DNA of 64,000 nucleotides, taken from positions 6,634,001 through 6,698,000 of the forward strand of contig CM069869.1 of assembly GCA_036172665.1 (NCBI GenBank), in the 5' to 3' direction. This DNA comes from Prosopocoilus inquinatus. Its lineage: Eukaryota > Arthropoda > Insecta > Coleoptera > Lucanidae. The notes beneath the pieces were generated by a model, which saw nothing but the letters and a program-made list of their open reading frames with translations, was not told where the DNA came from and ran no database searches. Of the stretch, positions 21,590 to 34,062 are shown one piece after another. Within the stretch, counting starts at the first letter, position 1, and every line of letters starts with the position of its first letter. The position numbers and the translations under genes are program-made.

Positions 21590-24362
21590 TATATTTAAAT
21601 CATTTCGACAAAATTATTAAACAGAAAAAACTTTCAAATTTTCAAGGACGTGTCAATTTTGCTTTAAAGCAACGTCCTTTTCCGTAATCTATTTAGGTAT
21701 ATTAGGTAAGTTTACTAACAGATCATAATTTTGAATTTTGAAAGAAAATTATAACGAAAAAAAAATACAAACGCGTGTAAAACCCACGACTTGTTATGCT
21801 CCTCGGACTTTCTCTCTCGTCCGATTTATTACAAGTTCCAGGGTGACGTACTACTCCAGGGTTTCTGAAAGCCCACGCACTGGAGGTTGCATTTCATGCA
21901 ACGCATGGAACTTTCTATTGAGTCACCATTAATTACGTTTAGCAAATAATAAGCAAATATGTAATCAGGTCTTCACGGGACATCTAAATTTGCAAAAATA
22001 TGCTGGATGTTCCATTTGAAAATATTCACTCCCTACGTATCATTATTTTCTGGAACAGCCTGTATAGTTGAAACTAATTTTAAAATATGCCCCTTGAAGT
22101 GTAGTATAACTTTCCCTTTTTCCCTTCATGCTATTTCTATAGGTTTCACAGAAGAAATCATTTCGACGAAATTATTAAATAGAAAAAACTTTCAGGTTTC
22201 CGAGGACGTTTCAATTTTGCTTTAAAACAACGCCCATTCATACAGGCCTGATTCATTAGGTGGGAGAAGATCGCCGACTTGAAAATTGATTTACCTGAAA
22301 TGAGCTCCACCATTTTAAGTTTATCTTTCCGTACTCTATTTAGGTATATTAGGTATGTTTACTAACAGAAAATAATTTTGAATTTTAAAAGAAAATTATA
22401 ACGAAGAAAATACAAACGCGTGTAAAACCCACTATTTGTTATGCCGGACTGATACTGGGACTTTCTCTCTCGTCCGATTTATTACATGTTCCAGGGTGAC
22501 GTACTACTCCAGGGTTTCTGAAAGCCCACGCTCTGGAGGCTGCATTTCAAACAACGCATGGAATTTTCTAATGAGTCACCATTAATTACGTTTAGCGAAT
22601 AATAAGAATCTGGATTCTTACACAAAATATGTTTATGTTGTAGGAATCAAGTCTTCACGGGACATCTAAATTTGCAAAAATATACTGGATGTTCTATTTA
22701 ATAATATTCACTTCCTACATATCGTCATCTTCGGGAACAGCCTGTATAGTTGGCACTAATTTTAAAATATGCCCCTTGAAGTGTAGTATAACTTTCCCTT
22801 TTTCCCTTCATGCTATTCCTATAGGCTTCACAGAAGAAATCTTTTCGACGAAATTATTAAATAGAAAAAACTTTCAGGTTTCCGAGGACGTTTCAATTTT
22901 GCTTTAAAGCAATGCCCATTCATACAGGCCTGATTCATCAGGTGGGAGAAGACCCCCGACTTGAAAATTGATTCATCTCAAACGCGTCTCCACCTTTTTA
23001 AGTTACTTTTCCGTACTATATTTAGGTATATTAGGGAAGTTTACTAACAGAAAATAATTTTGAATTTTAAAAGAAAATTATAACGCAGAAAATACAAACG
23101 CGTATAAAACCCACGACTTGTTATGCCGGACTGCTCCGGGCATTTTCTCTCTCGTTCGATTTATAACAAGTTCCAGGGTGACGTATGATTCCAGGGTTTC
23201 TGAAAGCCCACGCACTGGAAGCTGTATTTCATGCAAGGCATGGGACTTTCTAATGAGTCACCTTTAATTACGTTTTGCGAATAATAAGAATCTAGATTCT
23301 TACACAAAATATGTTTATGTTGTAGTAATCAGGTCTTCACGGGACATCTAAATTTCCAAAAATATACTGGATGTTCCATTTAAAACTATTCACTCCCTAC
23401 ATATCATCATTTTCTGGAACAGCCTGTATAGTTGAAACTAATTTTAAAATAAGCCCCTTGAAGTGCAGTATAACTTTTCCTTTTTTCCTTCATGCTATTC
23501 CTATAGGCTTCACAGAAGAAATCATTTCAACGAAATTATTAAACAGAAAAATATCCTCAGATTTCCGAGGCCGTTTTAATTTTGTTTTAAAGCAACGCCC
23601 TCGTTTATACAGGCCTGATTCATTAGGTGGGAGAAGACCCCCGACTTGAAAATTGATTCATCTGAAACGCGTCCCACCTTTTTAAGATATTTTTCCGCAC
23701 TCTATTTAGGTATATCAGGTAAGTTTACTAACAGAAAATTATTTTGAATTTTGAAAGAAAATTATAACGAATAAAATACAAACGCGTATAAAACCCACGA
23801 CTTGCTCTGCCGGACTGCTCCTGGGACTTTCTCTCTCGTCCGATTTATTACAAGTTCCAGGGTGACATACTACCCCAGGGTTTCTGAAAGCCTACGCTCT
23901 GGAGGCTGCATTTTATGCAACAGAATTTTCTAATGAGTCGCCATTAATTACGTTTAGCGAATAATAAGAATCTGGATTCTTACACAAAATATGTTTATGT
24001 TGCAGTAATCAGGTCTGCACGGGACATCTAAATTTCCAAAAATATTCTGGATGTTCCATTTAAAAATATTCACTCCCTACATATCATCATCTTCCAGAAC
24101 AGCCTGTATAGTTGACACTAATTTTAAAATATGCCCGTTGAAGTATAGTATAACTTTTCCTTTTTTCCTTCATGCTATTCCTATAGGCTTCACAGAAGAA
24201 ACTTTTTCGACGAAATTATTAAACAGAAAAAACTTTCAGGATTCCGAGGACGTTTCAATCTTGCACCCATTTATACAGGCCTGATTCATTAGGTGGGTAA
24301 AGACCGTCGACTTGAAAATTGATTTGCCTGAAATGCGTTCCACCTTTTTAAGTTATCTTTCC
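21590..24362 (+). repeat. Satellite-like tandem array, unit about 682 bp, four copies
   Basis: Homologous positions recur at 22007, 22689, 23371 and 24051 (spacings 682, 682, 680). Each unit carries CCAGGGTGACGTA, TCTTCACGGGACATCTAAAT, GGAACAGCCTGTATAGTTG and TCCGAGGACGTTTCAATTTT. The first copy lacks about 40 bp near 21940. Short open frames of 70-90 codons recur at the same place in each unit but appear to be a by-product of the repeat. Confidence 0.93.
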
Positions 24363-25478
24363 GTGCGGAGCACATAGATTTTCGCGGATCAAGCCTCAAC
24401 AGTGAAACGTTTGCGTCGCAGTCCCCAGAAACTAGATAATACCCCGAGGTCTGATATTCCTACACGATGACTCAGGCCTGTTATTGAAGACGGCTTTGTC
24501 TGTAAACACGTTTGCAGACGCTCCTAGCGGCATTTAAACGACCGCGTTCTGTGAATATATTAATTCAAATGAATTAGCTTGTCTTGAAACTCTTTATTAC
24601 ATTTACATACCTGTTTTTTTTAAGTTTCGTTTCTCTAATAATCGCAGAAATGAATAATATCCATAGGAATAACAACTGGAACATTTACAGATCTAAATGT
24701 TCCAGTCCGTTTAACAGGCTTTAAAACGTATCCACCTATTTTTTTTATTCATGGCCTTCCCGTTAACAAAATATGAGCAAAGTAATGAATATTATACCTA
24801 TTGCAAATATTACTTCTTTATTATTCATTTTGAAGTGAAATTGTAGTAATTGTAATCTTAGCCAACAGCACCGTTACTATTCTGGCACAGTAAAGGTCAA
24901 AATGTGGCCGCGCGATGTCGCCACATAAGCTGTCGTTTGCTAATAAACGCTGTCCTTGCGTATGTCGGCTGGGTCGGTCAGATTGCAAAGAAATTCTCAA
25001 ACTTCTCTTTTATTGATGAGGCTCAAATCAGAAAATAAATAATTACACAGAGAATGTTTGAAAACCTCTTTGGAATATAACCGAGCTGTAGCATTTCTTT
25101 TTTTTTATTTAAAATTAATAGTATCTTTATTATCGCTTCTAAGGTGAAATAGTAAAGGGTATTTTGTATTTAGGATTTAATTTTCTTTCATTTGCAAACC
25201 TTAAACTTTGCGTGTGCAAGTAATCCGAGTAAAAGCAATTCATTTATGCTGATTTGAACCTAATTGTCGTAGCTTCGATAATAATTACGAAATTAGCAAC
25301 AGTGCAATTTATACGTGGATATGATCACCCCGTACATTTACGTAGTCGTTTGCGTTTCTACATATTTTCTTATGAAGTGTTTATTAATTGTTTAACAAAA
25401 AATATCTATTTTAATTAACTGCGTTGGTCTACATATTTTGTTGTTCATTTGGTGCTCGAATGATATTAATTAAAAACA
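24363..25478. other. Intergenic, nothing recognised
   Basis: No conserved coding sequence was seen. The segment is AT-rich with moderate GC patches around 24365-24560 (GACGCTCCTAGCGGCATTT) and 24890-24980. Confidence 0.5.
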
Positions 25479-25720
25479 ATTGAATCGATGAGTGCATAAT
25501 CGTGTTCAGTCCAAATTTACTATGTTGAGAAATCAACAATTAACTTTCTCTAGATTTTTATTTTAAGTAATTGTTGGCTTCAGGAGGCTTCAGATATCCT
25601 TATTTGAAAGAATTTGAAAACAATAATTTACTTAAAATAAAAATCTAGAGAAAGTTATTTGTTGTTTTCTCAATACAGTAAATTTGGACTGAACACGATT
25701 ATGCACTCATCGATTCAATT
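25479..25720. repeat. 240-bp palindromic MITE
   Basis: ATTGAATCGATGAGTGCATA at the left is mirrored by TATGCACTCATCGATTCAAT at the right, and AACTTTCTCTAGATTTTTAT is mirrored internally. The arms are about 110 bp around a GC-poor centre containing GGCTTCAGGAGGCTTCAG. Confidence 0.9.
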
Positions 25721-25734
25721 AAAGTGCACTTCGA

Positions 25735-26800
25735 ACAATCTCAAGGTCAATCTAATCCTATCCAACAACTGAACTTAAATGTATTTAACCTAAACAATAA
25801 ATTAAACAAAAAATAATAAGAAATTAATATAAAAAAGATTTGAAGTAGACAAGAGAAATTTAAAAAAATTAAAAGTAAATAAGTGTGAAAATGAAGCTTG
25901 CTTAACAAATATCAAGGTCAATCCAACTCGACTGCATTCAATCTAAGTGTATTCGATTGAAGCAAAACATTTGAAGAGCAAAAAGTTAAAAATTAAAAAA
26001 CCATTAAAGCGAAGTTCGACCTTTGTCAAGGTCAACCAAACCTGTCCCAACAACTGAACTCGATTCTATTCAATTCCATTCAATTAAAAATCAAAAAACA
26101 ATTAAAAAAATTGAAGTAAAAAATGAGATGGAAAAAAATTCTAAATCAATCCAACCTAACTGCACTCTCAACAACCCAACTCTATTGAACCCAAGTAAAA
26201 AATTTAAAACAAATTAAAGTGAACCTCGATAAATGTCAAGGTCAACTAAACGCATGTTTATTATATCATATTAGTTGTCTTTTATTTGCACGCCAGATCA
26301 GTTCACTTTTACCCTGGATCACTTATTCAAAAATTTGTCTGTTTTATTTGGCTACATGATCTAACCCAAAGTGATCCAAAACACTTCCCGCCTTGCTGAT
26401 ACTACACCTCGGAAATTCTAGATCAGTTTGGATCAGTTGGTTCACTTGTAGAGGGGATGTTATTTCAACTGTTTGTCAAATTACATTACTCGTCCAAATA
26501 ACCTTTTGTTTTTGCTTAACTCACTGTAAAGTGATGCAAAATTAATATCTTCATCTGAAGATTAAAATACAGCAATCGCTTCTCGCATGTTTTATTTACT
26601 ATTAAATCGATCACTTAAGATCAGTTCATTTTGGGTTAAACTGAACTGACCTGAACTAATCTGCGTTGCAAATAAAAGACAACTATTGTAATCCATTCTT
26701 ATACAAGTAAAAGTTTTTTAAAATAATTAAAAGGAAACAAAATTTATACGTGGGTTAAGGTCAAATTGAACAAATATCAAGGTCAATTCAACGAAATTGG
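25735..26800. repeat. Degenerate AT-rich repeats with recurring TCAAGGTCA
   Basis: The motif TCAAGGTCAA followed by (T/C)C(A/C)A recurs at about 25741, 25913, 26025, 26235 and 26778. Between copies are A-rich blocks (AAAAATTAAAA) and AACTGAACT/CAACTCGA words, consistent with a decayed tandem repeat. No gene was seen. A MITE interrupts the array at 26272-26685. Confidence 0.6.
26272..26685. mobile_element. MITE with TAGTTGTCTTTTATTTGCA ends
   Basis: TAGTTGTCTTTTATTTGCA at the left is the inverse of TGCAAATAAAAGACAACTA at the right. GATCAGTTCA and GGTCAGTTCAG words recur subterminally. 414 bp, non-coding. Confidence 0.88.
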
Positions 26801-27499
26801 CATCGACCTAACTTCATCTACCGCAAGTAAAAGATTAAAAATTAGGGGAAAAATTAAAAGTACAGATTTAAAAAGAATTAAAAATCAGTTCAAATTGATC
26901 TCTACCTAACTATAAAAATAAAAAATTGCGAGAAAAATTGAAAATAGAGAAATTGTTAAAAATGAAACATCAATTAAAATGAAACTGAAAAATCAATTAA
27001 AACAACCCAACCTGGTTCTATTCAACTCCAACAAAAAGTAATTGAAAATAAAAATAATGAATCCGTTAAATGTCGAACTTTTATTCCGTTCTTTAGAATT
27101 GTCGCTCACAAACAAACAAAAATTAATTCGTCCATTTTGGTCACCAGTTTGCCATTGTAGAAAAGAATAAGCTAAACTGTTATCAAAAGCAGTTCATTAG
27201 CGATAAATCGCCAAGGTTGGCAACATTGTCCGACTCTAAAATCACGTGAGCAATTTTCCTATGACGGTAATTTTTTTTAAATTACGAGCAAATTTCGCTA
27301 GCAATCATTTAAACTGATTCAAAGTTAAGCGAAAATTTGTCAAAATTAACTTCTTAACGCAAATTTTGGAAAAATAATGGAAATATTCATATCTGGCAAC
27401 AGTTCCGCCTAAGATACTTTCATTTTGGTCTACGATTTTTAATTTGGGTTTGTGATTTCTTCTTTTTAATTAAAGCGATTAAATTTCTGAAATTTATTA
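26801..27499. other. Intergenic, AT-rich
   Basis: No gene was recognised. It contains further A-rich blocks similar to 25735-26800 and then ordinary AT-rich sequence. Confidence 0.5.
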
Positions 27500-29077
27500 A
27501 TTTTTTGTTTGTTTGTTGCTTGCGCAAAGAACATTCTGTGTTTCTTTTTTTCTCCTTTTTCATTTTTTAGCAAGATCGTTCGATCGTCTTTTATTTGTAC
27601 TATTTTATTTTATTTTTAAAATCTTTTCGACTTGTTTCAATTTACTTTTATCCACGTCAGGGTTACGTTTTTTCTTTATAATTTTCGAAAGAGAATCCTT
27701 CCCAAGGTCCTTCCAATTGTGTCTTCGATTTTTATTATATATTATATTTAGGAAAGATTTTAGTTGTGCCACCGCGCTATCACTGATACTAGATGACATC
27801 TTTGCTGCGATCGACAACAATAAAATTGCTGTCCTAGTATTATTGGATTTTTCACGCACTTTTGATGTTATTAACCACAAACTTTTACTCTCCATTTTAC
27901 ATTTCATTGGTTTCAGCGAAGCTTCTTTGCGTTTTTTTTTTAAATTATTTGAATAATAGAACTCAATCTGTTACTTTGTGTTCAAATATTTCCGAATCCA
28001 TTCATCTTAAATCTGGCGTTGCGCAAGGAAGCATTCTCGGTCCTCTCTTATTCAGTATTTATACGAACTTTGTTTTTAATAATTTAGATTTTTATAAATG
28101 TCATTTGTATGCTGACGACACACAGCTGTATCACTGCTTTAACCGTGTTGACGCTGTTATTGGTGTGAATCAAATTAATCATGATATACATAAATTATAC
28201 ATCTCAGCTACTGAGCATGGTCTGTCTATTAACCCTAGTAAATCGTGTGTTTTAATGTTCGGCAAGAATAAAGCTCGGTCCGCAGTTTTAAACTATATAA
28301 AGTTAACCTTAAATAATCAACCTTTGGCAATTACCGATTGTGCCAAAAACTTAGGTCTTTTCATCGACACCAAGCTTCGTTTTAAAACTCATGTAAGCAA
28401 ATCAGTGCAGAAGGCATTTGGAAAACTAAAAATGCTGTATAGTAGCAAGGAGATTCTTAATCAAGAGTTACGCAAAAAACTGCAACTCCTTAGTGTTGTC
28501 GCAGTTTAATTATTGTGACATCATTTATGGTCATTGTCTAGATAAAACTGATGTTAATAGAATACAACGGGTGCAGAATGCTTGCCTCCGCTTTACATAT
28601 GGACTCCGAAAAAGAAACCATATTTCTCACGTCTTCATCAAAGAAAAATGGCTCAAATGGCGCTTATTGCACTGCTCCATATTATAAAATCATTATTTCG
28701 AAATTACCTAGCTACCTCAAAATAACTTATAGAACAGATGTGCATAATGTTAATGTCAGGAGTAACACCACCACTTCACCACACTGCAATGTTTCAAAGG
28801 TCTTTTTTTTATAATATTGTAAAGCTTTACAATAATAGCCTGACAGGTTGAAATTCTGTGGGAAAATTTCCTCATTCAAGCACCTAATGAAAATGTACTT
28901 ACTCGGTAGTTAAGTATTTGCTTATCAACTGTTCCTCATCGACTGATCTAGTTTTGAATTTGATATTAATAACATAATATTTATACGTCATTACTACGTT
29001 ACTTTTTACTGACAACTATAGGTAACAATGTGCCTTACTATTACTCTTACTTATTGTATTGTATTGTATTGTATTGA
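27500..29077 (+). pseudogene. Truncated non-LTR retrotransposon (LINE) reverse transcriptase
   Basis: Reverse-transcriptase motifs are readable in order: SCATALSLILDDIFAAIDNN, VLLDFSRTFDVINHKLL, then SGVAQGSILGPLLFSIY and the catalytic YADDTQLYH. A C-terminal RIQRVQNACLRFTYGLR segment follows. The frame shifts in a T-run near 27930, again near 28495 and again near 28660, so it cannot make a functional protein. The 3-prime end carries five copies of TATTG (about 29050-29077), the sort of short tail repeat seen in CR1/L2-like and Jockey-like elements. The 5-prime half (endonuclease) is missing. The upstream T-rich sequence resembles 30440-30600, which may be another fragment. Confidence 0.88.
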
Positions 29078-31546
29078 ATTCCGCCGCCGTATCTGATATT
29101 CTTGTAATATCGACTTGGGTTCTGAAGGTAGAGCAGCTAATTCTTAAGAATAGCTGATTCAGGACCTTTGGTCATCAATTAAAAAATAAAAATCTTTTGT
29201 CAATATTGTAGATTGTCAAAATAGTTGATTGACCAATAAATTATTAATATTAAGAACAGGAAGAGATGATGCTAATGAAATATACAGCAGAGGAGGTCCA
29301 GGATGAAAAGGTGAACAAAATCGTATTGAATGGTGCAAGTTTTTTACAAGAAATGGAAAAGGTGTTTGAGTTCTACGATCTAATGAAGAAAATAACGAGA
29401 TAAAAAGGCAACAAATACACCAAGAGATGTTCAAAACTGGAGACAAGTAAAGAAAACCAACAATATTTCTGTTAAACCTGCGCTCGCAGGTTGAAAAGAT
29501 GACAGAATAAAAATGAATATCAGTTGCCTCAAACAGGTCAGAAACCGAAATAACCCACTTTTCAACCCCTCTAATCCCCCAATTCTTTTAGCAGTCCGTA
29601 CAAAGTTGAACCTCGAGTTTCTTTTTTAATAGCGTTCTGGTTTTCGGATAGAAGCCAGAAATCGATTTCTACTTCATTTTCCACGTTTTACTCGAATAGC
29701 ATCGACTTATATTTTCAGAATTGTCGAAAATTTTGCTCTTTAACTTTAGTCTGCTTTGTCTTCAGATAGATGTTTTAACTTATGAAAATATTTCAAATGA
29801 AAAATATAAATATGGAATATATTCATATAAAAACATTAAATTCTATTTCCAGAAAAAATACACTTTACAGTTATTATGAGAGGGAAAGTTTAATTAATTT
29901 TCATTTGGCCAAATTTTCTTCTACTAGGACAACTGAAATAATATGTACACGTTTTTCCAAAAAAAATCGAATTTAACAAAAGTTTAAGTGAACTGAACTG
30001 TCCGATGAAAATTGTAAGTACAAAGTTTTTTTTAATCTGTGTGTGTTCCCATCATATTTCTGTCCGGTTCCAAATTAAAAAAAAAAAACTTTGTGCTTAC
30101 AAAAAAAGTTTAACAATGAAAATTATAGCTGAAGCCGTAGTATGGTTCAGAGAGAAAGGGGCGAATAAGTCAGTATTCAAATTAAAAAAAATATCCTTTG
30201 TTAAATGCTAGCTTGTTCTTTATGCGCAATAATGAGTTATATTTTAGCTCACCGACGCGCAACGCCGAGCAGGAATCTTTCATAGAACCCTGAGTTTATC
30301 TTAAATTAAAAAAAAATATCGTTTATGACTAAATTGTTGGCCACAAACTAGAAATCACACCGTGAAGATTTGTTTCTTCGTTTGCGAAAACAATTATTAC
30401 AAGCTGAGGAAAACTACCGATTAAAATTTAAAATTAAAAAAAAAATAATTTTTTTGTTCCTTTTTCATTTTATTTAGAAACATTATTCAATCGTTTCTTG
30501 TTTTTTCGTTTCTTTTTTTCTTCTATTTACATTTTTGCGACTTCTTTTTATCAATTCGCCAGGTCTCAGTTAGGTTTATTTTTATTTTGACTCTTTATAT
30601 TTCCTTACAGTTGTAAGAAATTTGCGCGGTGCTAACAGGTATAGACTATTATTTGAAAAATCACTTTTTATTTGTATTTTGATCAAGAAATATGTAGATG
30701 GCGTTATTATTTTATAACTTTTGCCTATACAGATTTTATTTCTTCTTATGTTAATTTCGCTTCCTTGAACAAATTCAACGTCAAATTTGGCACATGTTAA
30801 TTTCGCGCTAAGCAGACCTGAACTGCAAAACATGAAATCTAAGTTCGAAAATTTTTGCCCTATTATACGTATTGCATAGTCGAGTCGGAGACACACTGTA
30901 TATGTATTCGTATTCAGATTTTTTTTACTTTGCATGATATTAAGTTCTTAAAGGGCGCTCGTAAGACACTAAAAAGAATAGTTTAAAGCGCCTTCAATTA
31001 TCACAAGGTGAGTGAAAACTAATTTAATCGAAAATCGGTAATAAGGTTTCATGATTACAATTTTTTATTACTCCTATTTATTATCAGAAAGTGTGAAGAA
31101 ATTTATGCACGTAAGAGCACGTAAGAGTAGTTCCATCGGTTGTCTGAAAATGGAAATTATTTTAATCAAATTTCCTACACATGCATTTGACCTTTATGCA
31201 CCAAGTTCTCTGCAAAATCCCTGCCTTCTATCTTTGCAATGATTTTGGAATTTCGAAATTTAACTTCAAGAATAAAAATCAAGGCATGTCAGGAATGATT
31301 ATCGAAATTACCGCCGCCATCTCTTGACCAAAAGGGAAAACAATTGTTTTCAAATTTCCCGTGTGACAGTATTTCTTTTTTTCCGCTGACGTTCTCGTCA
31401 ACATGCTCGGTCTTGTAACTTCGCATTTCGACTTTAATTTCAAAAAATTAAATTAAATTATTATTATATTCAAATCTAAAATCAAGGTATGAAGGGATCG
31501 CGTGGATCGCCTCTCTTAACCAAAAATGAAAGCTTTTTATAATGTA
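29078..31546. other. Intergenic with repeat fragments
   Basis: Contains a short palindrome (30016-30102), a T-rich segment related to the LINE leader (30440-30600) and no recognised gene. An open frame at 30582-30935 on the minus strand (117 codons) lacks recognisable domains. Confidence 0.5.
30016..30102. repeat. Short palindrome related to 21348-21532
   Basis: GTAAGTACAAAGTTTTTTTT is mirrored by AAAAAAAACTTTGTGCTTAC, with TCTGTCCGGTT between. This is a shorter member of the same family, flanked by the TCCGATGAAAAT motif. Confidence 0.75.
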
Positions 31547-31754
31547 CTAAGCCCGCCAAAAAAAATCTGGGACAAGCAACATGTCCTATTGTAAATATGA
31601 CGAGTTATTTATTATTGCTATGAGGTATTCGTCCGTATGTTTATTTTTATGTTTTTACGTTACCGTAGAAACAAGTTTCAAGTTGCATTCAAACTAATAA
31701 AATAACTCAAAAATGACTGTGAAGACTTGGCCCAGATTTTTTTGGCGGGCATAG
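31547..31754. mobile_element. TA-flanked MITE with AGCCCGCCAAAAAAA ends
   Basis: CTAAGCCCGCCAAAAAAAAT at the left is inverted as ATTTTTTTGGCGGGCATAG at the right, with TA outside both ends (31545-31546 and 31755-31756). 208 bp. Confidence 0.9.
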
Positions 31755-31891
31755 TACATAAGTAAAGGAGAAAGGAGTTCCTGCGGTGACATCCTTTAAA
31801 CTCTTTTGGTTTGGGGCCACTGAGTCACGAGGTGGTGTTGTGGTATTTATTTTGTATGAAGTTGCTTCACTTTGCGTTTATTTATTCTCTT

Positions 31892-33549
31892 ATAGCGTTT
31901 TCTAATGTGTGTACAGTGTACAGGGTGGATTAATTTCGATGTCTCTTATGGGCATCTCCGTAACTATAAGTGATAGAAAAAAACTGGTGGCCGAGTCTCT
32001 ATCTCTTTTTTGGAGATTAAGTCAAAAGCGTAAACAAAAATTGGCTATCTTCTTTTGTTTTCAAGTTATGGGAAAAAATTGACATTTTCGACATTTAGTT
32101 TTTCGGTCGTATCTCCTTTATTTTTAGAGATATTAGAAAACTGTTTGAACATTATTAGGACACTTTTTCGAATACAATTCAGATGTGTAGTTGGTTTTTT
32201 AATATTTACTTAAATTTTCAAGTTATAACATAAAGTTATATTTTTTTGAGCGACCGTTCTGATAAGAGTTTCTGTCTAATTTTCTATTGAAAATGATCAT
32301 TCAATTTATAGAAAAATTGTTTTCAATCTTTAAACAGAATTGCACGAATATTCAACGTTTCACTCTCGGTTTATAGTTTCATTAGAAAGAAACGTTGAAC
32401 GTTCCTGTAATTTTCACAATACCTTTTTAAAATTGAAAACAATTTTTATATAATTTCCATCGGACAAGAAACGATTTCAATAAAAAATATAATTGAAGTC
32501 GACTCTTGTTCGATGAAATATGTGAGAGAAAATAGTTTTTAAACTTTAAAACGGACACTGTGAAATCGCAAGAACACTACGTTTCGCTATCGCTTCATAG
32601 TTTCATCAGGAGTGAAAAAATGTAAATGAACAAGTTGTCAAGAGAAGCGAAAAGATAACGTGATTTTACACTAAAATACAAGTTGTTTGGATAAACATAA
32701 AAGTAATAATAACTAAATTAGAACTAATTTAAGCTTTCTTTTCTTGTTTCTCTTAAGTTATATTTTATTAAAAACACGAAAAACAAAAACAAACACACAA
32801 ATAGTAAAATATAAACAAAATCGGACATGTATCAAACTAAATTTGCGTGCATTCATATTTAATAAAAACAAAAAAGCTTTTGCCAGATCGATATGAAATT
32901 CTTTACGCGGCCAAAACTGCCTAAAGTTTTGAAAATTCGTTAGTATTTAATAAAAACAAAAAAAAATGTTGGCACTGGATTGAAGCCAGCCTACTGAGAC
33001 TAGGATACCCAAGGCTAATAACAAAAATGGCATTTTTCCTATTAATTATAAGAAATAAACCCAACAAAGTATATATTTTTGAAAACAAAAAAAAATCTCT
33101 TTTTAATGAGGGCATTGCCTGCTATGATTTCTGTTTAAAAAAATACAACTTTATGTTATAACTTGAAAATTTAAGTAAATATTAAAAAAGTAACTACACC
33201 ACTGAATTGTATTCCAAAAAGTGTCCTAATAATGATCAAATAGTTTTTTAATATCTCTAGAAATAAACGAGATATGGCCGAAAAACTAAATGTCGGAAAT
33301 GTCAATTTTTGCCCATAACTTGAAAACAAAAGAAGATAGCCAATTTTTGTTTACGCTATTGACTTAATCTCCAAAAAAGAGATCGAGACTTGGCCACTAG
33401 TTTTTTTCTATCTCTTATAGTTACGGAAATGTCCATAAGAGACACCGAAATTAATCCACCCTGTACATCTATCTCTTACTATTATATGAGTTTAAAATGA
33501 GATGAAAATACACTTAGTGTGCACTGGTGCAGCCATTGGAAAACGCTTT
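31892..33549. mobile_element. TAGCGTTTTC-type MITE split by a TA element
   Basis: The left piece (TATAGCGTTTTCTAATG through TACAGTG) and right piece (ATGAGATGAAAATACACTTA through GGAAAACGCTTTA) form one MITE of the family intact at 53628-53756 and 59131-59253. A 1.5-kb element (31921-33463) is inserted between them at TA. Confidence 0.8.
31921..33463. mobile_element. TA-flanked CAGGGTGGATTAA element with 330-bp inverted repeats
   Basis: CAGGGTGGATTAATTTCG at the left (TA at 31919-31920) is inverted at the right end CGAAATTAATCCACCCTG (TA at 33464-33465). The arms (about 31921-32250 and 33135-33463) remain alignable throughout, with CTATCTTCTTTTGTTTTC and its complement. The interior holds degenerate hammerhead-like copies (about 32346-32395 and 32568-32612) and no transposase. 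Confidence 0.92.
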
Positions 33550-33553
33550 AAAG

Positions 33554-33721
33554 CTGAGCGTCCATTAGGGTGGTCAATCGGAGCGACGCGGTGCGGCCCT
33601 TAAACGAAATGCGCGTCCTTTAGTGCGGAAGCGCGGCGCGGCATAGTGCCTATGATTCACATGCACTTCGTTTTGGCGTCGCGCCGTGCCACTCCGATCA
33701 ACCGTCATAGTGGACGCCCGG
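33554..33721. mobile_element. GC-rich hAT-type MITE
   Basis: CTGAGCGTCCATTAGGGTGG at the left is inverted as CCGTCATAGTGGACGCCCGG at the right. The flanks CTTTAAAG (33546-33553) and CTTTAGAG (33722-33729) match at 7 of 8. The 168-bp body is strikingly GC-rich (GCGCGGCGCGG) against its surroundings. It lies directly beside the TAGCGTTTTC MITE. Confidence 0.85.
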
Positions 33722-34062
33722 CTTTAGAGTGTGCCTAAAGAAGTTTTTTCTTTGCTTTGCTCTGCTGTTCATTTCAAATAAATTTTGCTTTAACGAATTT
33801 AATTACGTAACAAAACGCGGCATCGTTTTGAGTCATGGACTTTCCCTGAAACATTCATCAAAGCGGCGGCCGTCCGAGTTCAAATGTCACTTTCGCAGCC
33901 ATTATCGTAATTTTGTTTTGTTTGCCCGCGCTTACGTTTTTGAAAATATGCAGAAGTTCTCCTTGGGGGGGAACATGCGCCAATCATCTTCTTTTCGTCA
34001 GTACACAAGCTTCTGCCGTACCATCGTCGCGTTCTAATTTGGTGGGAAATAAACAAATAAAT

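Noticed and set aside
22007..24284. Four recurring 70-90-codon frames
   Set aside because: They occupy the same place in each 682-bp satellite unit and differ in length and stops; best explained as part of the repeat.
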